From: Paraphysoderma sedebokerense
Taxonomy: Eukaryota > Blastocladiomycota > Physodermatomycetes > Physodermatales > Physodermataceae
Assembly (NCBI GenBank): GCA_025602915.1
Contig: JAHLJZ010000007.1
Location: forward strand, 186,001 to 250,000
Direction of reading: 5' to 3'
Length of the DNA stretch: 64,000 nucleotides
Position numbers and translations under genes: made by a program
Notes under the pieces: model-generated
Databases searched by the model: none
The model's input: only the letters and a program-made list of their open reading frames with translations
Told to the model about the DNA's origin: nothing
In this document: one piece after another, positions 37,191 to 49,854 of the stretch
How the letters are laid out: each line of letters begins with the position of its first letter
How positions within the stretch are numbered: position 1 is the first letter of the stretch

Positions 37191-38555
37191 TTTATCTATT
37201 TGTTGCGTGTTTAATTTGTGGAGGAGGAACAAAAGAGGGTCGAAATGGGATAACTTTTGTCAGAGGAGGACAGAGCAGGTATTTAAAGGACTCGACGGTA
37301 TTATCGTGGGTAAATGCAAATCAGGTATGCTCGTCAGCCTGATGTGAAAAATTCAAGCATACAGATATGGAATTTAATTTGATTAGCTGATCGCAGGTAG
37401 ATTTTCTCTGATCGTGATATTCCGACAATGCCTTTGCCAGAATAACTTGTGCCGTATGACCGCTTTTGCATTTTCGACTTTATTCGCCATGTCCGTGTTA
37501 TGGAGGGAATATGGACCGTGTTTTATGCCTTTGCAGACAGCGCGTCGACCCGGCGTTTCCGCGTTCCCAATGCAGATCAATGTCCCATCAGCAGACGCCG
37601 CACTGGTTAATGGATTTTGACTATTGACATGTTTGCATTAAAACAAGTCTTGATTATAATGAAAGTGAAGTTCTTAACAGAGGTCCAAATCAGAAGGTGT
37701 GATCCATTAAACCCAGTATTTCATTCCATGAATTAAAGAGCATTGTATAGTTTTGTTATTAAATCAGTAACTGCATTCCATTACCGATACAACGTACGGA
37801 GAGTTCAATCGAATAACGAGCAGGGGGCGACATGTATAAAGTGGGAATTATGGCTTTAGGGAAACACTGGTAATGAACATCTTGTGTCTCGTCATATGTA
37901 TGGAATTGGAACGTATTCTGTCTCTATTTCAAATAAAATAAATATGCGTCAGCTACAGTTATAACCGATATTGTTTTGCCATTAGTGAAACAAGTTGTTA
38001 AAATGTTATCACTGATAACAGTGGCTGAAACTATCTATATTGATTTGTGGATCGTTAGTTTTCGGTCCCCACCGGATGCGTACCTTTGGCGGACACATGA
38101 TGCCACAAGGGCTATTCGTATTGATCTTGCTTGATAATGATTATTGTCTAGGGCGATGGCCGTGAACCACATCAGGATTTGATATGCGAACAATTGACAC
38201 ATCGCACTATCATTGTATTTGCTTATATATCCTTTACAAAAGCTTATTTTTAAAGCTATCGATGGATGATAAGACAGCAACAAAATTTTAACGACATCGT
38301 CTTCTGTTCTTCCACAAGTACATCTGAAGGATTGCAATTGACGTTATGCCTCATGGCAACAGTTGCTCTCCATCCGCACGCAGTGATACAAAACACATTT
38401 CTTGTTACATTTTATCAGCCAGAAAAACCGAATGCAAAAAATGTGGGAAAAAAGGGAATTTTCGCGTTGATGGCTGAGCCACGTGGCCCCTTTCCCTCGT
38501 CTGAAATCCCTTAAAAATCCATCCTTTCCTCCTTCGGGATATACAAACGGAAAAG
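37191..38555. other. Long bidirectional spacer
   Basis: About 1.36 kb between the divergent aminopeptidase and desaturase genes. Short open frames exist on both strands but have no motifs or splice partners. A TTTAAATA near 37281-37288 could serve the aminopeptidase promoter. Confidence 0.45.
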
Positions 38556-40086
38556 ATGACTTTGTCGGACGTAGCATCATACACTTTAACTCAAAGGAAA
38601 CAGGCTAAAGCCTTGGAATCTGAAAATTCCCCTCCCAAGAAACAAAACGCCTTTCGTTCACCGAACGTCAATCCCGCCTCTTACAAACCTATCGACGTCC
38701 CTTTAAAACAGATTAGAGATGCCATTCCTGCCCACTGCTTTGAGCGTAGTCTGTTCTGGAGTTTTGCATACCTGGTGCACGACATAGTTCTGGCCTCGGC
38801 TTTGTTCTATTTTGCTTCTTTGATTGATCAATTCCAAGTGAACGTCTATGTGAAGGCCTTGTTATGGACGGGCTACTGGATTTGTCAGGGTATCGTTTTA
38901 ACTGGTGTTTGGGGTATGTTTAGTTGTCAATTACGCCTCTGTTTAAAGTTCTTCGTTCCATTCCAAAAAATGAAGAATTGGCGCATTGGGGCCCTTCTCT
39001 TCTTTCTGTCTTGGTCGGAATTGAACTTTTTTCTTTTTTTTTTTGCTCTTTCCGATTGGCTTTTTATGGTACTAATCACCGTTTTTCTGCACTTTGCATG
39101 ACTTTTTACATTGTGACAGTACTGGCCCATGATGCCGGACACCACGGATTTAGCGATTACAAATATGTCAATTATACAGTCGGTTATATTCTACACACAC
39201 TCCTCCTTGTTCCCTTCCACTCCTGGAGAATCACCCACGCTAAACATCACAAATCAACTGGACATCTGTCCAAAGATCAAGTATTCGTTCCCATGACTCG
39301 CTCTGAATATCTTGCCACTCGAGGACTCAAATCCGAAGCTGAAGCTGAATCTGCCCCTGACTCAATTTTTGAAGATTCTCCTCTCTACAGTCTTTATCGA
39401 ATTATAGTTATGTTGACTGCAGGCTGGCCGGCATATATTCTGATGAACGTGTCAGGACAGCAATATAGTAAATTATATAATCATTTTACTCCGTCGTCTC
39501 CATTCTTCGACGAACGAGATTATTGGGATATTGTTTTCTCTGATATCGGAATTTTCGGAATGCTTGGCGCTTTGGGCTATGCTTGCCAACAATATGGCTT
39601 ATGGACAGTGGCAAAATATTATATTATTCCGTATGTTTATAATCTTTCCACCTTCCTACTGTAGTCGTCTACTGACCGTTGTCCTCTATATTGAACTGAT
39701 TTAGATATTTATTCGTGAATGGCTGGCTCGTCTTGATCACGTTCCTTCAACACACCGATCCCCGTTTACCACATTATCGCAACTCTGCCTTCACCTTTCT
39801 CCGCGGCGCAGTCGCAACAATCGATCGAGACTACGGCATCTTGAACCACTTCTTCCACAGCATTGGGGATACTCATGTCGCTCATCATATGTTTTCAACG
39901 ATGCCTCACTATCATGCTACAGAAGCTACCAATGTCTTAAGAAAAGTTCTTGGTGAATATTATGTGTTTGATCATGAAGGCATTGCGAAGAGCTTATGGA
40001 GAAGTTATAGGGAATGTCAGTATGTTGATGATGACGGCGATGTCGTATTCTTCAGGAAAGGAAGAGGAGATTATGCCAAAATTTAA
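38556..40086 (+). CDS. FAD2: Delta-12-type fatty acid desaturase
   Basis: Exons are 38556-38913, 39120-39630 and 39705-40086, giving 416 residues. The ER enzyme inserts a double bond in oleoyl chains to make linoleate. The three histidine boxes are HDAGHH (123-128; most family members have HECGHH), HAKHH (159-163) and HVAHH (347-351). Conserved flanks: IPAHCFERSLFWSFAYLVHD, LVPFHSWRITHAKHHKSTG, and LQHTDPRLPHY. Four hydrophobic segments fit the usual topology. Intron 1 (206 bases) lies just before box 1. Delta-12 is the best guess; delta-15 or bifunctional activity cannot be excluded by eye. Confidence 0.92.
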
Positions 40087-40541
40087 ATTCCAGGAATATT
40101 TTTTTTTTGCGATGGTCAGCTTGGACAGCTATCAATTATCTAGTTAGATACCCACTCACAGTTCTATAAGGCTTTTAATTATCTCTGTTTGACGTGTGTC
40201 TAGATATCAGTACTCGCTTGGTTGATTGTCATAGATTTGGAAACTTTGGTGTACTATTAATATTTTTATGTAATATGAACTGAATAATGTGGTTGAAAAT
40301 TTTGCATGCTTATATAAATCTGTCTGTTAATGATGAAATTACCTAACTTGACCAGCCGATCACACCATCTTGAACAAACGAGTGTTAACTGTGGACAACT
40401 TAATTTTTCCCCTCTCTATGGTGCAACATTATCAAACCCAATATATGCTCTCTCGAATATACATTTGTGATGCATTTGCGTTTGTACGGGGGCCACTTTA
40501 AATATAATGATATTTTTTCTTAATCCCGGAGGGGTTACCGA
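40087..40541. other. Spacer
   Basis: 3' flank of the desaturase and 5' flank of tRNA-His. No other feature. Confidence 0.5.
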
Positions 40542-40612
40542 TCGGTTGTAGTATAGTGGTCAGTACTTCTCGTTGTGGCCGAGACAACCCTGGTTCGAAT
40601 CCAGGCAACCGA
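40542..40612 (+). tRNA. tRNA-His (GTG)
   Basis: Acceptor stem TCGGTTG pairs with 3' CAACCGA. D-arm TAGTATAGTGGTCAGTA, anticodon stem TCTCG/CGAGA around the loop TTGTGGC (anticodon GTG), and T-arm CCTGG TTCGAAT CCAGG are all intact. There is no intron. The extra 5' G-1 of tRNA-His is not encoded and would be added by Thg1. Confidence 0.93.
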
Positions 40613-42430
40613 AGTTTTGCACTGAATCTATACATGCCTTTTACCAGTTCTTCTCAATGGATTAATTTAAGTCAGTTTTATCGGTATAAGGATCGCGGAC
40701 GGATATGATCAATCCTGTGACCTGTCAAGGGGAAGGTTGCGAACACCAGAGCTGAGAAGCTCCGTGGTCTAGATTTGTTTTTGCATGATGGAGAAGAGTA
40801 TGGTGCTAATTACAATTCGTTTAATTTCCGTTAACGGGGCAGTTACAGGAGTCAGTGGTGCACTCGAGTGAACCAAACTAAGTGGCCGGGCTACGCGCCG
40901 ACGATAGCATCCTAAACTTTAAGTCAAAGGAAAAGAGCCTTGGAATCTGGTATTTTATTGACTACCACCGCTGCGCTACGTTGCAAAAATTCCTTCACCT
41001 CACACACCACATCAAACGGCAAAGCGTCCATATACTGCATTACAACACTTGACACCATTATAAAGATTCGAAGTTCATGTTTCTAACACCACGGACATAG
41101 TCCATGAGTAGTTGTCTTCTGCTTTATTAAATTGCTTCTTTGACGTGAACTATGTGAAATCAATCATTCCTTAATCTGAATGCAGTATGCGAGTTAGCAG
41201 ATATTCGTGGCTGAGATGAATAAAGAAAGATTGCTTTAGGATGAATATATATGGCAGAAGCGGAAGTTTAGATGATATTCCATAACTTGGCTTTTGGGGA
41301 CCCTCCCGTTCTTTCAATCAGTGTTGTTTGGATAAGACGATACTTTCATAAGTACCATATAGACATATGGAGACAAGTTCAAGGGATACATGAATTTCTT
41401 GCTTTGAATTTTATTTTTTTTTGGTCATTGACTCTACCCCAAAAGCAGGATAAATGTTCCGAGAGCAGTGTCATCGTTCATGTACATGTACATGGGGCCA
41501 AAAATTGACCCAGAAATATTGTGACATTCATTGGTGGTCGGCTGTGCTCACCCATTAAAATGTCTAATAAATTAAATATTTATGGTTGATTTCCACAAAT
41601 AGGATCTCGAAAACGCCTGTTTGGTTTGAACTCGCACGGTGCGACTTGGAGAATGTCACAATAGAGTGATTACTCATTGCCCCGTGGCAAGGTTCATTAA
41701 ATGATAAAATTGCGATACATAGGTCTCTACTTTAGAACCAAATTTCGGTTGAGGAATTACTATTGTACGGAACGATATAATTTAAATTTCGATATGTTGT
41801 TTCAAGCTGTCTTAATTTATGCAAGGAGTGCTGAAACAATGACAGAAGGGAGCATATAATTTGAAAGCACAAGTAACACATAGATTTTTGCTTGCGAAAT
41901 ATTGTATGAACCCATATGCTTTCTTATTGGAGATTACGGCATACCCTTTGCATTATTTAAATTTAAATGGATTCGATGCCAGGTTTTTTCTTTGGGAACG
42001 GCCGCCAATCCAACGTCACTTCAGCCAATTCTGTGTTGTTTTGAAAGACGACAGTTGTATATGGCACTTCAAGTTTTCTTGTTAGTTCAGCTTTCTTTAA
42101 TGATATTGGAGAATTGTAGTTAATTGGAACAATGTTTATTCTGATGGATGTGCCAATTTTTAATTAAAAACTCGAGTTGCGGGAAATCGTGATCCTGGCT
42201 TTTTTTCAAACTTATGGCCAATTCATTAGAAAACGAGTTATAATCCTTATCCAGCTTGAAACTCAAAAAAATATTATTTCGCATTCTCGGATTAAAGCCC
42301 ACCAAAAGCAATTTATTTCAAGTGGGGTTGCAGAATTTAATTTTCGAAAACGTCCTCGCTGTTATCGAATACATTATTTTTCTCACAAATTCCCACCCCC
42401 CTTGTCCGCTCCCGTTGAGCATTCACTAAT
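40613..42430. other. Long spacer with desaturase-derived fragment
   Basis: About 1.8 kb. Apart from the fragment at 40900-40949 and a palindrome CGCACGGTGCG near 41636, I see no gene. It is the emptiest stretch of the window. Confidence 0.45.
40900..40949 (+). pseudogene. Decayed fragment of desaturase exon 1
   Basis: The bases from GACGATAGCATC through AGCCTTGGAATCTG match the beginning of the desaturase coding region at 38567-38624 (GACGTAGCATCATACACTTT, then CTCAAAGGAAA and GCCTTGGAATCTG). The copy has scattered substitutions and lost a few bases in the CAGGCTAAAG stretch. It is in the same orientation, about 2.3 kb downstream, next to no other recognisable desaturase sequence. It looks like a short tandem-duplication remnant or template-switch insertion. 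Confidence 0.7.
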
Positions 42431-45400
42431 ATGGATGGACAAATACCGACTCCCGATACAAAAATGACACAAAATTCTCTATTAAATCCTCAAAAAGGAC
42501 TGCCGTCTTCACAAATTAATTCCCCATTTCGGGCTTCCAATATGCAGGCTGTTGATAGCAGTAATACGACAACAACAACCGCCAAGCCTAAACCAATTTC
42601 CACTTTCAATTCAAGTAATCAAAATCGAGAAATTCCTATAACCCCTTCTCAATTTTATCAAAATAATAATTCCCTCCCTTTCTTAAATAATGTTGGAGTA
42701 AACCCACATAAATCATTACCTCCGTCCTCGTTTCCTTCAGCGTCCTCGATCTCGACTTCGTTCCCTATGAATGCAAACATTGGCCTATCAAGCCAGCAAG
42801 ATAATTTCAAAAATAATTCACAAACAATCAATGGTTCGGACTCTAGTAGAAGAAATCCTGAAAACAGTGTCATTCTGCCGAAAGTTGATAATCTCATAGG
42901 CTACGCTGCTGTTCCAGGAAGTGGTGAAAGGAAACGAAAATTGGAAGACGACGTCTATCGTTCTAACAAGGATATTAAAATCGCCAAAACAGACAGAGAA
43001 GAGACAGATGAAAACAAAATGATTGCAAGACTACCAAATCAAAAAAATGAGGTTGCAAAAAAAGGATCAGACATGCATGATGTTAACAAGCGAACAAACA
43101 AGTCTATCGAAGAAAGTATTTCGAGTAGCTCTTCATCCAGCTCAACCCCGATTGTCAATTCTCCTTCAATGTACGATTCTGATAAGCAAAATAAGAAATC
43201 TAAATCCTTGGCTGGAAGGACAGAGGTATCTCGTGCGACTCCTAAATCCGATGATGACCCAATCCTTCAACCGGATGCAAACTTTGTCGACTCAGTTCAA
43301 CCCGTTAAAAACCCTATCGAATTGAATGTTGACAATGATTCCAACAGATCTTCGCCTACCCCATCAGCAGACTCGGCTCGCACAGAAGTGACCGCTGGTG
43401 TGGTCAAAAAAAGAGGAAGGGGCCGTCCTCGAAAGCATACAGCCGACAGCAACGACGGTAAAACCTCATCAGAGAGCCGATCTTCGAATAAGCATGAAAT
43501 CAGTCAACCTCCTCATGATGCTAACGAACAAACAGTAATATTATCGTTCGATGGCCTTCTGGAAGGAAGCTCTCCAAATCAATTGAACGGTGCACTTTCT
43601 TCGTCGTACGATAATAAGACTGTGAGCGTAAGAAAGCCACGGTGGATGGCAAACCTAGGTGTCGACGGTATGGACATTGAGAAAGCGTCTTCCCAAGAGT
43701 CTTCAAAAACTGGTATAGCATTGTTGTAAACGTATACATTTTTGGCTGAATATTAACGGAAGTATCCTTTTATCATTTAACTACGTCAATAACAGATGAA
43801 GAGAAAGATTTGCAGAAAATGAATGATAACGATGATGCTTCTGAAAGCCTGAAATCCAAGTCAAAATCGAAATCATCATTCAAATTTGGGATCAGGTCGC
43901 GCGGGCGGGGCCGCCCTAAAAAAATCAACATTAGGGAAATCGATGATATGGTGGGCAGAGGCATTCCACCACCCAATGATGACGATCTCAAGGATTATCA
44001 TCATGATGGTACGATAGATGGAATATTGTTTGCTAACATTAGACGATGGCAGCCAGAAAATTACCAGTTGTACAAAGACATGCCACCTCGTCGACGAGAG
44101 ATGTTGGGCAAAAAATATTTCACATGCCAAATACAGAGACGGTTAAAGCTGAGGTTTCGGAAAGAGATTTTACCGGAGTATATGGAAGTGATGAATGAAA
44201 AGTACAAATGGTTACTCGATTCTGTCGCTAAATCAACATTATGTAGCGAAGGTACCAACCCTGCTCGCTGGCATTCTCAGGGAGAGCGGCTGATTAAACC
44301 CCGGCCGCTGAAGCAAGTTCCAAACGATAGCGTCGGGAAGAACTCTACGTCAAACCAGAATAGCGCATCGGCAAGCACGTCATTACGCAAAATGTTGCTG
44401 TCTACCGAGGATTCTGGTCTAGGAAACTCGAGCGGGAATGTTTCCAGAATTGATGAACTTCTAACTATCAGTTCTGGTGGTTCCGATGATAGCTCCGGCT
44501 CAAAACACCACTACGGACCTCAATCATCAGAATTAACGTCCGCTCTAAAGAGGGCGCTGGCAGATGTTGAGCCTGATATTCCAAACAAAAGAACAAATAG
44601 ATCAGCATCTCCCAAAAGTCCACCGAACAGAGATGACAGTCAGGAAGAAGAAAGTTCGGAAGATGAATCCGAGGAAAGTGAGGATGCAAGAGAAACCGTT
44701 CCCAGGAGGAAATCACGAAAACGATCAACGAATTCTTCTCGATCATCGCTACCGATTTCAACCACTCGCATTGCCTTCCATGATTTATTTTCGACCACCC
44801 AAAATGATCCATTGTTTTTCAAGAAAGAACCGAAATTCCAACAGATTGCTGGGCGCAAATTAAATAGAAGGTTACCGAGAGAATTCACCTATATCGCCTT
44901 AGATGATTCCGCGAAGCCGCCTCAAATATATATCGTGTTCGGCGACATGGAAGTGTATGCTGAGTTTGATGATTTGACACATCCACTGAAAAATTATTTC
45001 ATGGACAGCATGAAACAATTACTTCCGAAGAGAGGTAACGATTCAAAATTTATGGAAGTGTGGAAAGCAGTCATGGTATGTAGAATTTATCGGCAGATAC
45101 CTCTCGATGAGGACCGTACTAAACATCAATTGCCTATAGGAGAAGGAAAAGAAACCTCAGCAGCGACGAGAAAGGGTACACTCATTTCTTTCACCATCTA
45201 AGTTTAGGTTTCAAAGTAATAATCAAAACCATCTTTAGTCCTCCGCTAGCTCTGCCGTATCATCTCGAGCACAGACTCGAAAAAGCTCACCTGCCGTCAT
45301 TAGCGCATTAAAGAATCGCCAAGAGGACGTCCCTTTATCAAACAACAATTTCTCTAAACCTTTTCCACCCGGGCTTCGACCATCCGAGTCTACGGATTTT

Positions 45401-46007
45401 TCTCAAATCCTAGAGAAAGGGAATGTGTCGTCTTCCTTTGACGGTCGTCCCAGTAGAAGGAGAAACAGCGATACAAATGTACGTATTAACATCTTCTCTT
45501 CTCCCTTTTAGGTCGTTCAACTGATGAGATTGTTCTTCTCTGCAGGCCGCAACCATTCCAAATATATCTATTACCGAATACTCCGCTTCTTCTCTGCGGG
45601 CTTCGCCTTCGGCCTCATCTATCGCTTCATCGTCGTCCGACGACGATTCGACTCTTGCCGATGTCATTCCCAACGATGATTCTCGCTACCTTGACGTTTT
45701 ATTTAATAATCATCGATCGACTTTGAATCGATTCACTGGTGTCATGGATTTACAAGTGGAAGAATTCAAAACCATGTATAAAAAATTTGCGATCGAAAAT
45801 TTCAGGCTTCGAAAGGAGAACAAAGAATTGAAAGAACAGAACCTTGCATTGTTGGCTGGTGGTGGGAGGGATAACGAAAGCAATGGCGACAACGAAAACT
45901 TGATACGGAAAATTCAAGAGCTGCAAGGTGAGGTGGACAATCTAAGGAAATCTGTGGATGAGAAGGATCGAAGTTTAACTGAAGTTAAGAAAGCCTTGGG
46001 ATTGTAA
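42431..46007 (+). CDS. Large Ser-rich nuclear protein with two AT-hooks and a coiled coil, unknown family
   Basis: Exons are 42431-43712, 43796-45075, 45140-45175, 45239-45478 and 45546-46007, giving 1099 residues. Two AT-hooks are plain: KKRGRGRPRKH at ~326-336 and SRGRGRPKK at ~462-470; these bind the minor groove of AT-rich DNA. Between disordered Ser/Asn/Lys-rich stretches lie two ordered-looking segments: one after the second hook (residues ~475-570, RRWQPENYQLYKDMPPRRR onward) and one at ~770-850 with alternating hydrophobics (PPQIYIVFGDMEVYAEF). Acidic runs (SQEEESSEDESEESEDA) and the C-terminal ~70-residue coiled coil (FRLRKENKELKEQNLALL) complete it. A chromatin or DNA-associated role is inferred. 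I do not recognise the family. Exon 3 (36 bases) is the least certain part. Confidence 0.75.
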
Positions 46008-46412
46008 ATGTTATTTTGAAAGGGTTGGATAGATATTATGTTTTATGTTTAACTTCTTTATGCCACATTATTGAACATTCAAATTCGTGTTTATAGTTGT
46101 ATGTATGACAAACGCAGGCTGAGTTGGAAAAGTTATGCCACAAATTGAGTTCATCCTGAGGAGAAGATCATTGAATATGTAGTTATATAATTTGACGAAT
46201 ATAAAAAATGAGTCCAGGTTTCCCTAGTCGTTCTTGAGCTGTGTACCTTTTTAACTGATACAATCTCGGCGTGTCGCCGGATTTTGGCTCCCAAGAGGAG
46301 ATGTCGCGACTTACCGAATTCAAAAAGGATTCCAAGTCTTGTACCCTACCTTCCCTTTCATGAATCACGACTCAAATATCAAGAGGTGCTAATACTTAGA
46401 AGACGATCTCAA
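46008..46412. other. Spacer
   Basis: Between two same-strand genes. An in-frame extension of the next gene upstream of 46413 has no ATG, so it is treated as leader. Confidence 0.5.
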
Positions 46413-47609
46413 ATGCATTCAGCTTCAGTCGATCTCCTCGGTCTTCCATACGAGGTGTTATCCCAAATTGTCGTGCGGTCTTTCGAATCGATTCCTTCCT
46501 TGTACAGAGTCAATAAGCGATTTCACGCACTTTGCAATGACTCCCACATCAAATCAATATATATTTTTTCACACTTCAATGTCCCGCCAAGTAAAAATGT
46601 AGATTCTGCAAAAACTACTGTTTTGCTGCCTTCACGGTTGAGCATTCCTTCCGACAGCTGCAGTCTCTCGCATCCCAAGATTCTCGACATAGCAACCGTA
46701 AAATGCCTACATCGGCTCAATTTCAATTTTGCTTCTCACGACCATTTACTGATCCGGATTACATGTCGAAACAAAAACTTTACTGTTCTTCAGTACCTCC
46801 TCGAACATGTGGATTTGGGCTTCGATTTGGACACGAAATTTTCTCTTCCATCCGCGTCATTCACGACCGACGTGGACGGACTGAAAGCAATAGATGCAAT
46901 TATTCGCACTATCGTTTCTGAATCGCAAGTTCAATTAATACCCATATTTTTAACAAAACTTGACCTCTCACTTCGCGCTCTCGGGACGTCTTACACATGT
47001 CCGATTACGGTTGCGATTGAACTGAAAAAACCTGATGTGTTAAAGTTTATTCTTAACATGGGCAGGAGCGCAGCGGAGAAGAAACGATATGAGATTGAAG
47101 TGAATTATATCTACTTGTTTGTAGATATACTTGTAGAAAAAGAGGTTGAAAAGGGTGTAGATCGCAAAACCAGAGCCGCTCAGAGATTAATGTTCTCCGA
47201 GATGTTGTCCATTCTTCTGGATTATCTGAAAGACGAAGAAAGAAAGGGAGTTTTCATCGATTTAGACGAGCTAGGTATATCATTCCACACCGCGGCAATT
47301 CGCAACAAATTTAATCTAGCGGAAATGATCGCAAGCAAGTTTCAATTGCCTGACACAGATTTGGAGAATGCATTTGTTGTGGGATTACGGAATGCTGACA
47401 TTCCTTTACTTAAGTATATCAGCAAAGTAGTGAAGGAACGGGGTGAAAGTTATTATTGGTATAGTCATGCCAATGTGATTGAATGCCTCGTAGAAAACGT
47501 AACGTGGTATTATCCCTCCGATATGAAATTCAGGGCGTTGAAGAAATATATGCGCGATGAAAGAGGAATTGATATACGGCATATCATCAATGAAATGCGC
47601 TATGGCTAA
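46413..47609 (+). CDS. F-box-like protein with degenerate repeat region, intronless
   Basis: One exon, 398 residues, starting at the first in-frame ATG (MHSASVDLLGLPYEVLSQI). The opening LLGLPYEVLSQIVVRSFESIPSLYR has the LPxEVLxxI signature of an F-box; F-box proteins recruit substrates to SCF ubiquitin ligases. The rest contains paired helices (VLQYLLEHVDLG, VLKFILNMGRSA, LAEMIASKF, LLKYISKV) spaced like weak ankyrin repeats, a common pairing in fungi. Repeat consensus is poor and no substrate can be inferred. Confidence 0.65.
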   Translation: MHSASVDLLGLPYEVLSQIVVRSFESIPSLYRVNKRFHALCNDSHIKSIYIFSHFNVPPSKNVDSAKTTVLLPSRLSIPSDSCSLSHPKILDIATVKCLHRLNFNFASHDHLLIRITCRNKNFTVLQYLLEHVDLGFDLDTKFSLPSASFTTDVDGLKAIDAIIRTIVSESQVQLIPIFLTKLDLSLRALGTSYTCPITVAIELKKPDVLKFILNMGRSAAEKKRYEIEVNYIYLFVDILVEKEVEKGVDRKTRAAQRLMFSEMLSILLDYLKDEERKGVFIDLDELGISFHTAAIRNKFNLAEMIASKFQLPDTDLENAFVVGLRNADIPLLKYISKVVKERGESYYWYSHANVIECLVENVTWYYPSDMKFRALKKYMRDERGIDIRHIINEMRYG

Positions 47610-47912
47610 CTACGACGCATGTTCGACAACACATACATGGGCGATGTCGCCGTTGCCAACGGTTTACGTTGGATGACAAACAATAAACATTAGAAAGAGC
47701 GGAATTAAAGAAACTGAAATTTGTAAAAGTAGATGTCAATTCAACGGTACAAAATTCTCTTTATCCGTTAGTTATATTTTCCTTTGGTTAACGAAGGCTT
47801 GCATGGACTGAGAGACCACTCTAATGAGATAATAAAGTGTTAACTTTCTCAAACTATATATCATTACATTAAATCAATTTCGCTGCATTCATGAATTATA
47901 AAATTGTTTATT
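47610..47912. other. Spacer
   Basis: About 300 bases between same-strand genes, containing the MIS12 promoter. Nothing specific. Confidence 0.5.
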
Positions 47913-49556
47913 ATGAATGAACAATCGTTTGAACTTCTGGGTCTGCGGCTTCGTCGCGACAACCGGCTTTCCCATTCCCCCTCCGGCTCACCATACTCGA
48001 GTTTCCATTCATTCAGTTGTCCGTCTAAAGAAATGTCGGAATCTACATCCACATCATCAACTCAACCCTCACACTCGACTTTGCCTGTCTCTACGGTCGC
48101 TAACGCACCCCCGTCACAATCTCAGACGTCTATCTACAATGACGAACTCATCATTGAGCATTTCCAGTCCACTCCTCTTTCGTTTATCGATGATGTAATT
48201 AATTCCGTCAATGATTTGCTGTATCAAGGCTCAGCGGAGTTGGAAAGATTTGTAGAAGGTGAAGTCGGTGGTTTAGAAGCAGTTCAGGTAAATTCGACGT
48301 TATTGTTATTTGTTTTGATTGTATCCGTACTAGTGAATGTGTATGCTATGGGATATCGGGAAAAACATCGTGAAATATTGAGAGAATCAGTTTTAGAGAA
48401 GAATACTAACTGGCTATCGACTTTCTATAACATAACATCTCTTTTTTTGAACACTGCTTTATATATTGTCCGCTTTACTAGGGTATACATATGATCGAAA
48501 CACTGCTCGAATCCGCCATCGATAAGAATTTCGATCGATTTGAATTGTTTGCTTTGCAGAATGTATTCAAAATACCAGAAGGTGTTAAAGTGCTGTTGCC
48601 TCATTACAAGGTTCCTTCATTTCTTCCTTGTGACTTTGCGTTCGTCCCAATCTGGTTCACGTACACTGTTGTGTGGAAATACATCACTCTACGATGATTT
48701 TTACAACGATCTAAGATATCAATCTGGTTTACCGCAGTGTAATTAATTATTTGAATACTTATTTTGCAGGAGTTGAATCTCAACTTTACACTTTCGGAGG
48801 ATGCTTCACTTGACCACGAACTCAGCCGTTTGCGGAAGCGACTCGTTGCTGTAAGACATCTCAACCGCACCTTGAAAAGTGAAGAGTCTCGAACGGATAG
48901 ACAAATCAGCGTGCTTAAAGGGTGGGAAGAAGAAGTTGCAATGATGAAACAAGTGTGGGACAAGAGCCAAGGTTTGTGTTGCTATGTTTGTCCAGACATT
49001 AGGGAAAGAGCTCGACAAGTATATCAAGAAAGGAAGGATTCAAATTTAAAATGATTGTGAGAATACTTTGGTACTGATATCTCCCATTCCATTAATCACT
49101 ATTACTCCGCTTCTTCCGTGCATTTGCGTCCAATTCAAAAAACTAGTCGACCCAAAAACCGCCATGCCGAATGTCACTTCTTCTCTTCAAAAGTTGAATG
49201 ATTTATTTTCGTCGTTACAATTACGATATCCTGAATTTCAAAATCTAAAACCACGACCATCAGTGTCGACAGTGTGGGTCAACCAAGAGATCGAACGGCA
49301 CCTGAAGAGGAAACGGGAGAGAAATGAAGAAGTTGAACCCAGAGAAGAAGGAAAAGTCACGGAATTACGAATGGAACAAGAAAAGGAGCTGGTGTTGGAT
49401 ACATTAAAGGTGTTGAAAGGCGTTGGTGAAGCTGAAGACGTCAAGGTAAACGTTTTCCATCAAGTAGAGTGTATGCAATGGGGAATCTCGAAGCCATATT
49501 CTAACACGCATTACTGTTGCTGAATTTAGAAATTAAATGATCTCATTGCGCAATAA
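47913..49556 (+). CDS. MIS12: Kinetochore protein Mis12/Mtw1
   Basis: Exons are 47913-48287, 48482-48610, 48770-48971, 49147-49445 and 49530-49556, giving 343 residues. Mis12 heads the MIND complex that links centromeric CENP-C to the Ndc80 complex. The diagnostic N-terminal block is LIIEHFQSTPLSFIDDVINS, followed by the second block ETLLESAIDKNFDRFELFAL and QNVFKIPEGV. A long helical, charged region follows, as in the family. An alternative start at 48033 (MSESTSTSS) would shorten a Ser-rich leader by 40 residues; sequence does not decide. The last exon encodes only eight residues. Confidence 0.87.
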
Positions 49557-49854
49557 GCTGCTGTCGATTTGGGGGAGAATTGATCGATGCATCGGTGATA
49601 CGTGTTTGATAAATTCAAAGATGAAATCGGTGCGCATAGAGAAGTGCTATGTAGTGTGGACGGCCGTCCTAGGAACTAATAGTTTATTGTAAATATTGTC
49701 GAATCAACGCTTTCCCCTGTTCATCAGCAAACCCTTAAATATATACATAATGTTCTATCCTAGTAAAGTCAATTTACAAACTCATCGATCCGTCTGGAAT
49801 AGCTGGCGGAGACGGAGGCGTGGAAGTGTTGATCACGTGACTAATTGTTCTAAT

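Noticed and set aside
36940-37347. 135-codon plus-strand frame over the aminopeptidase 5' end
   Set aside because: Antisense shadow of the signal peptide and propeptide exon; no motif.
40613-42430. Decayed transposable or virus-like element in the longest empty spacer
   Set aside because: No terminal repeats, target-site duplication or polymerase, integrase or capsid-like frame could be seen; only the short desaturase-derived patch is recognisable.
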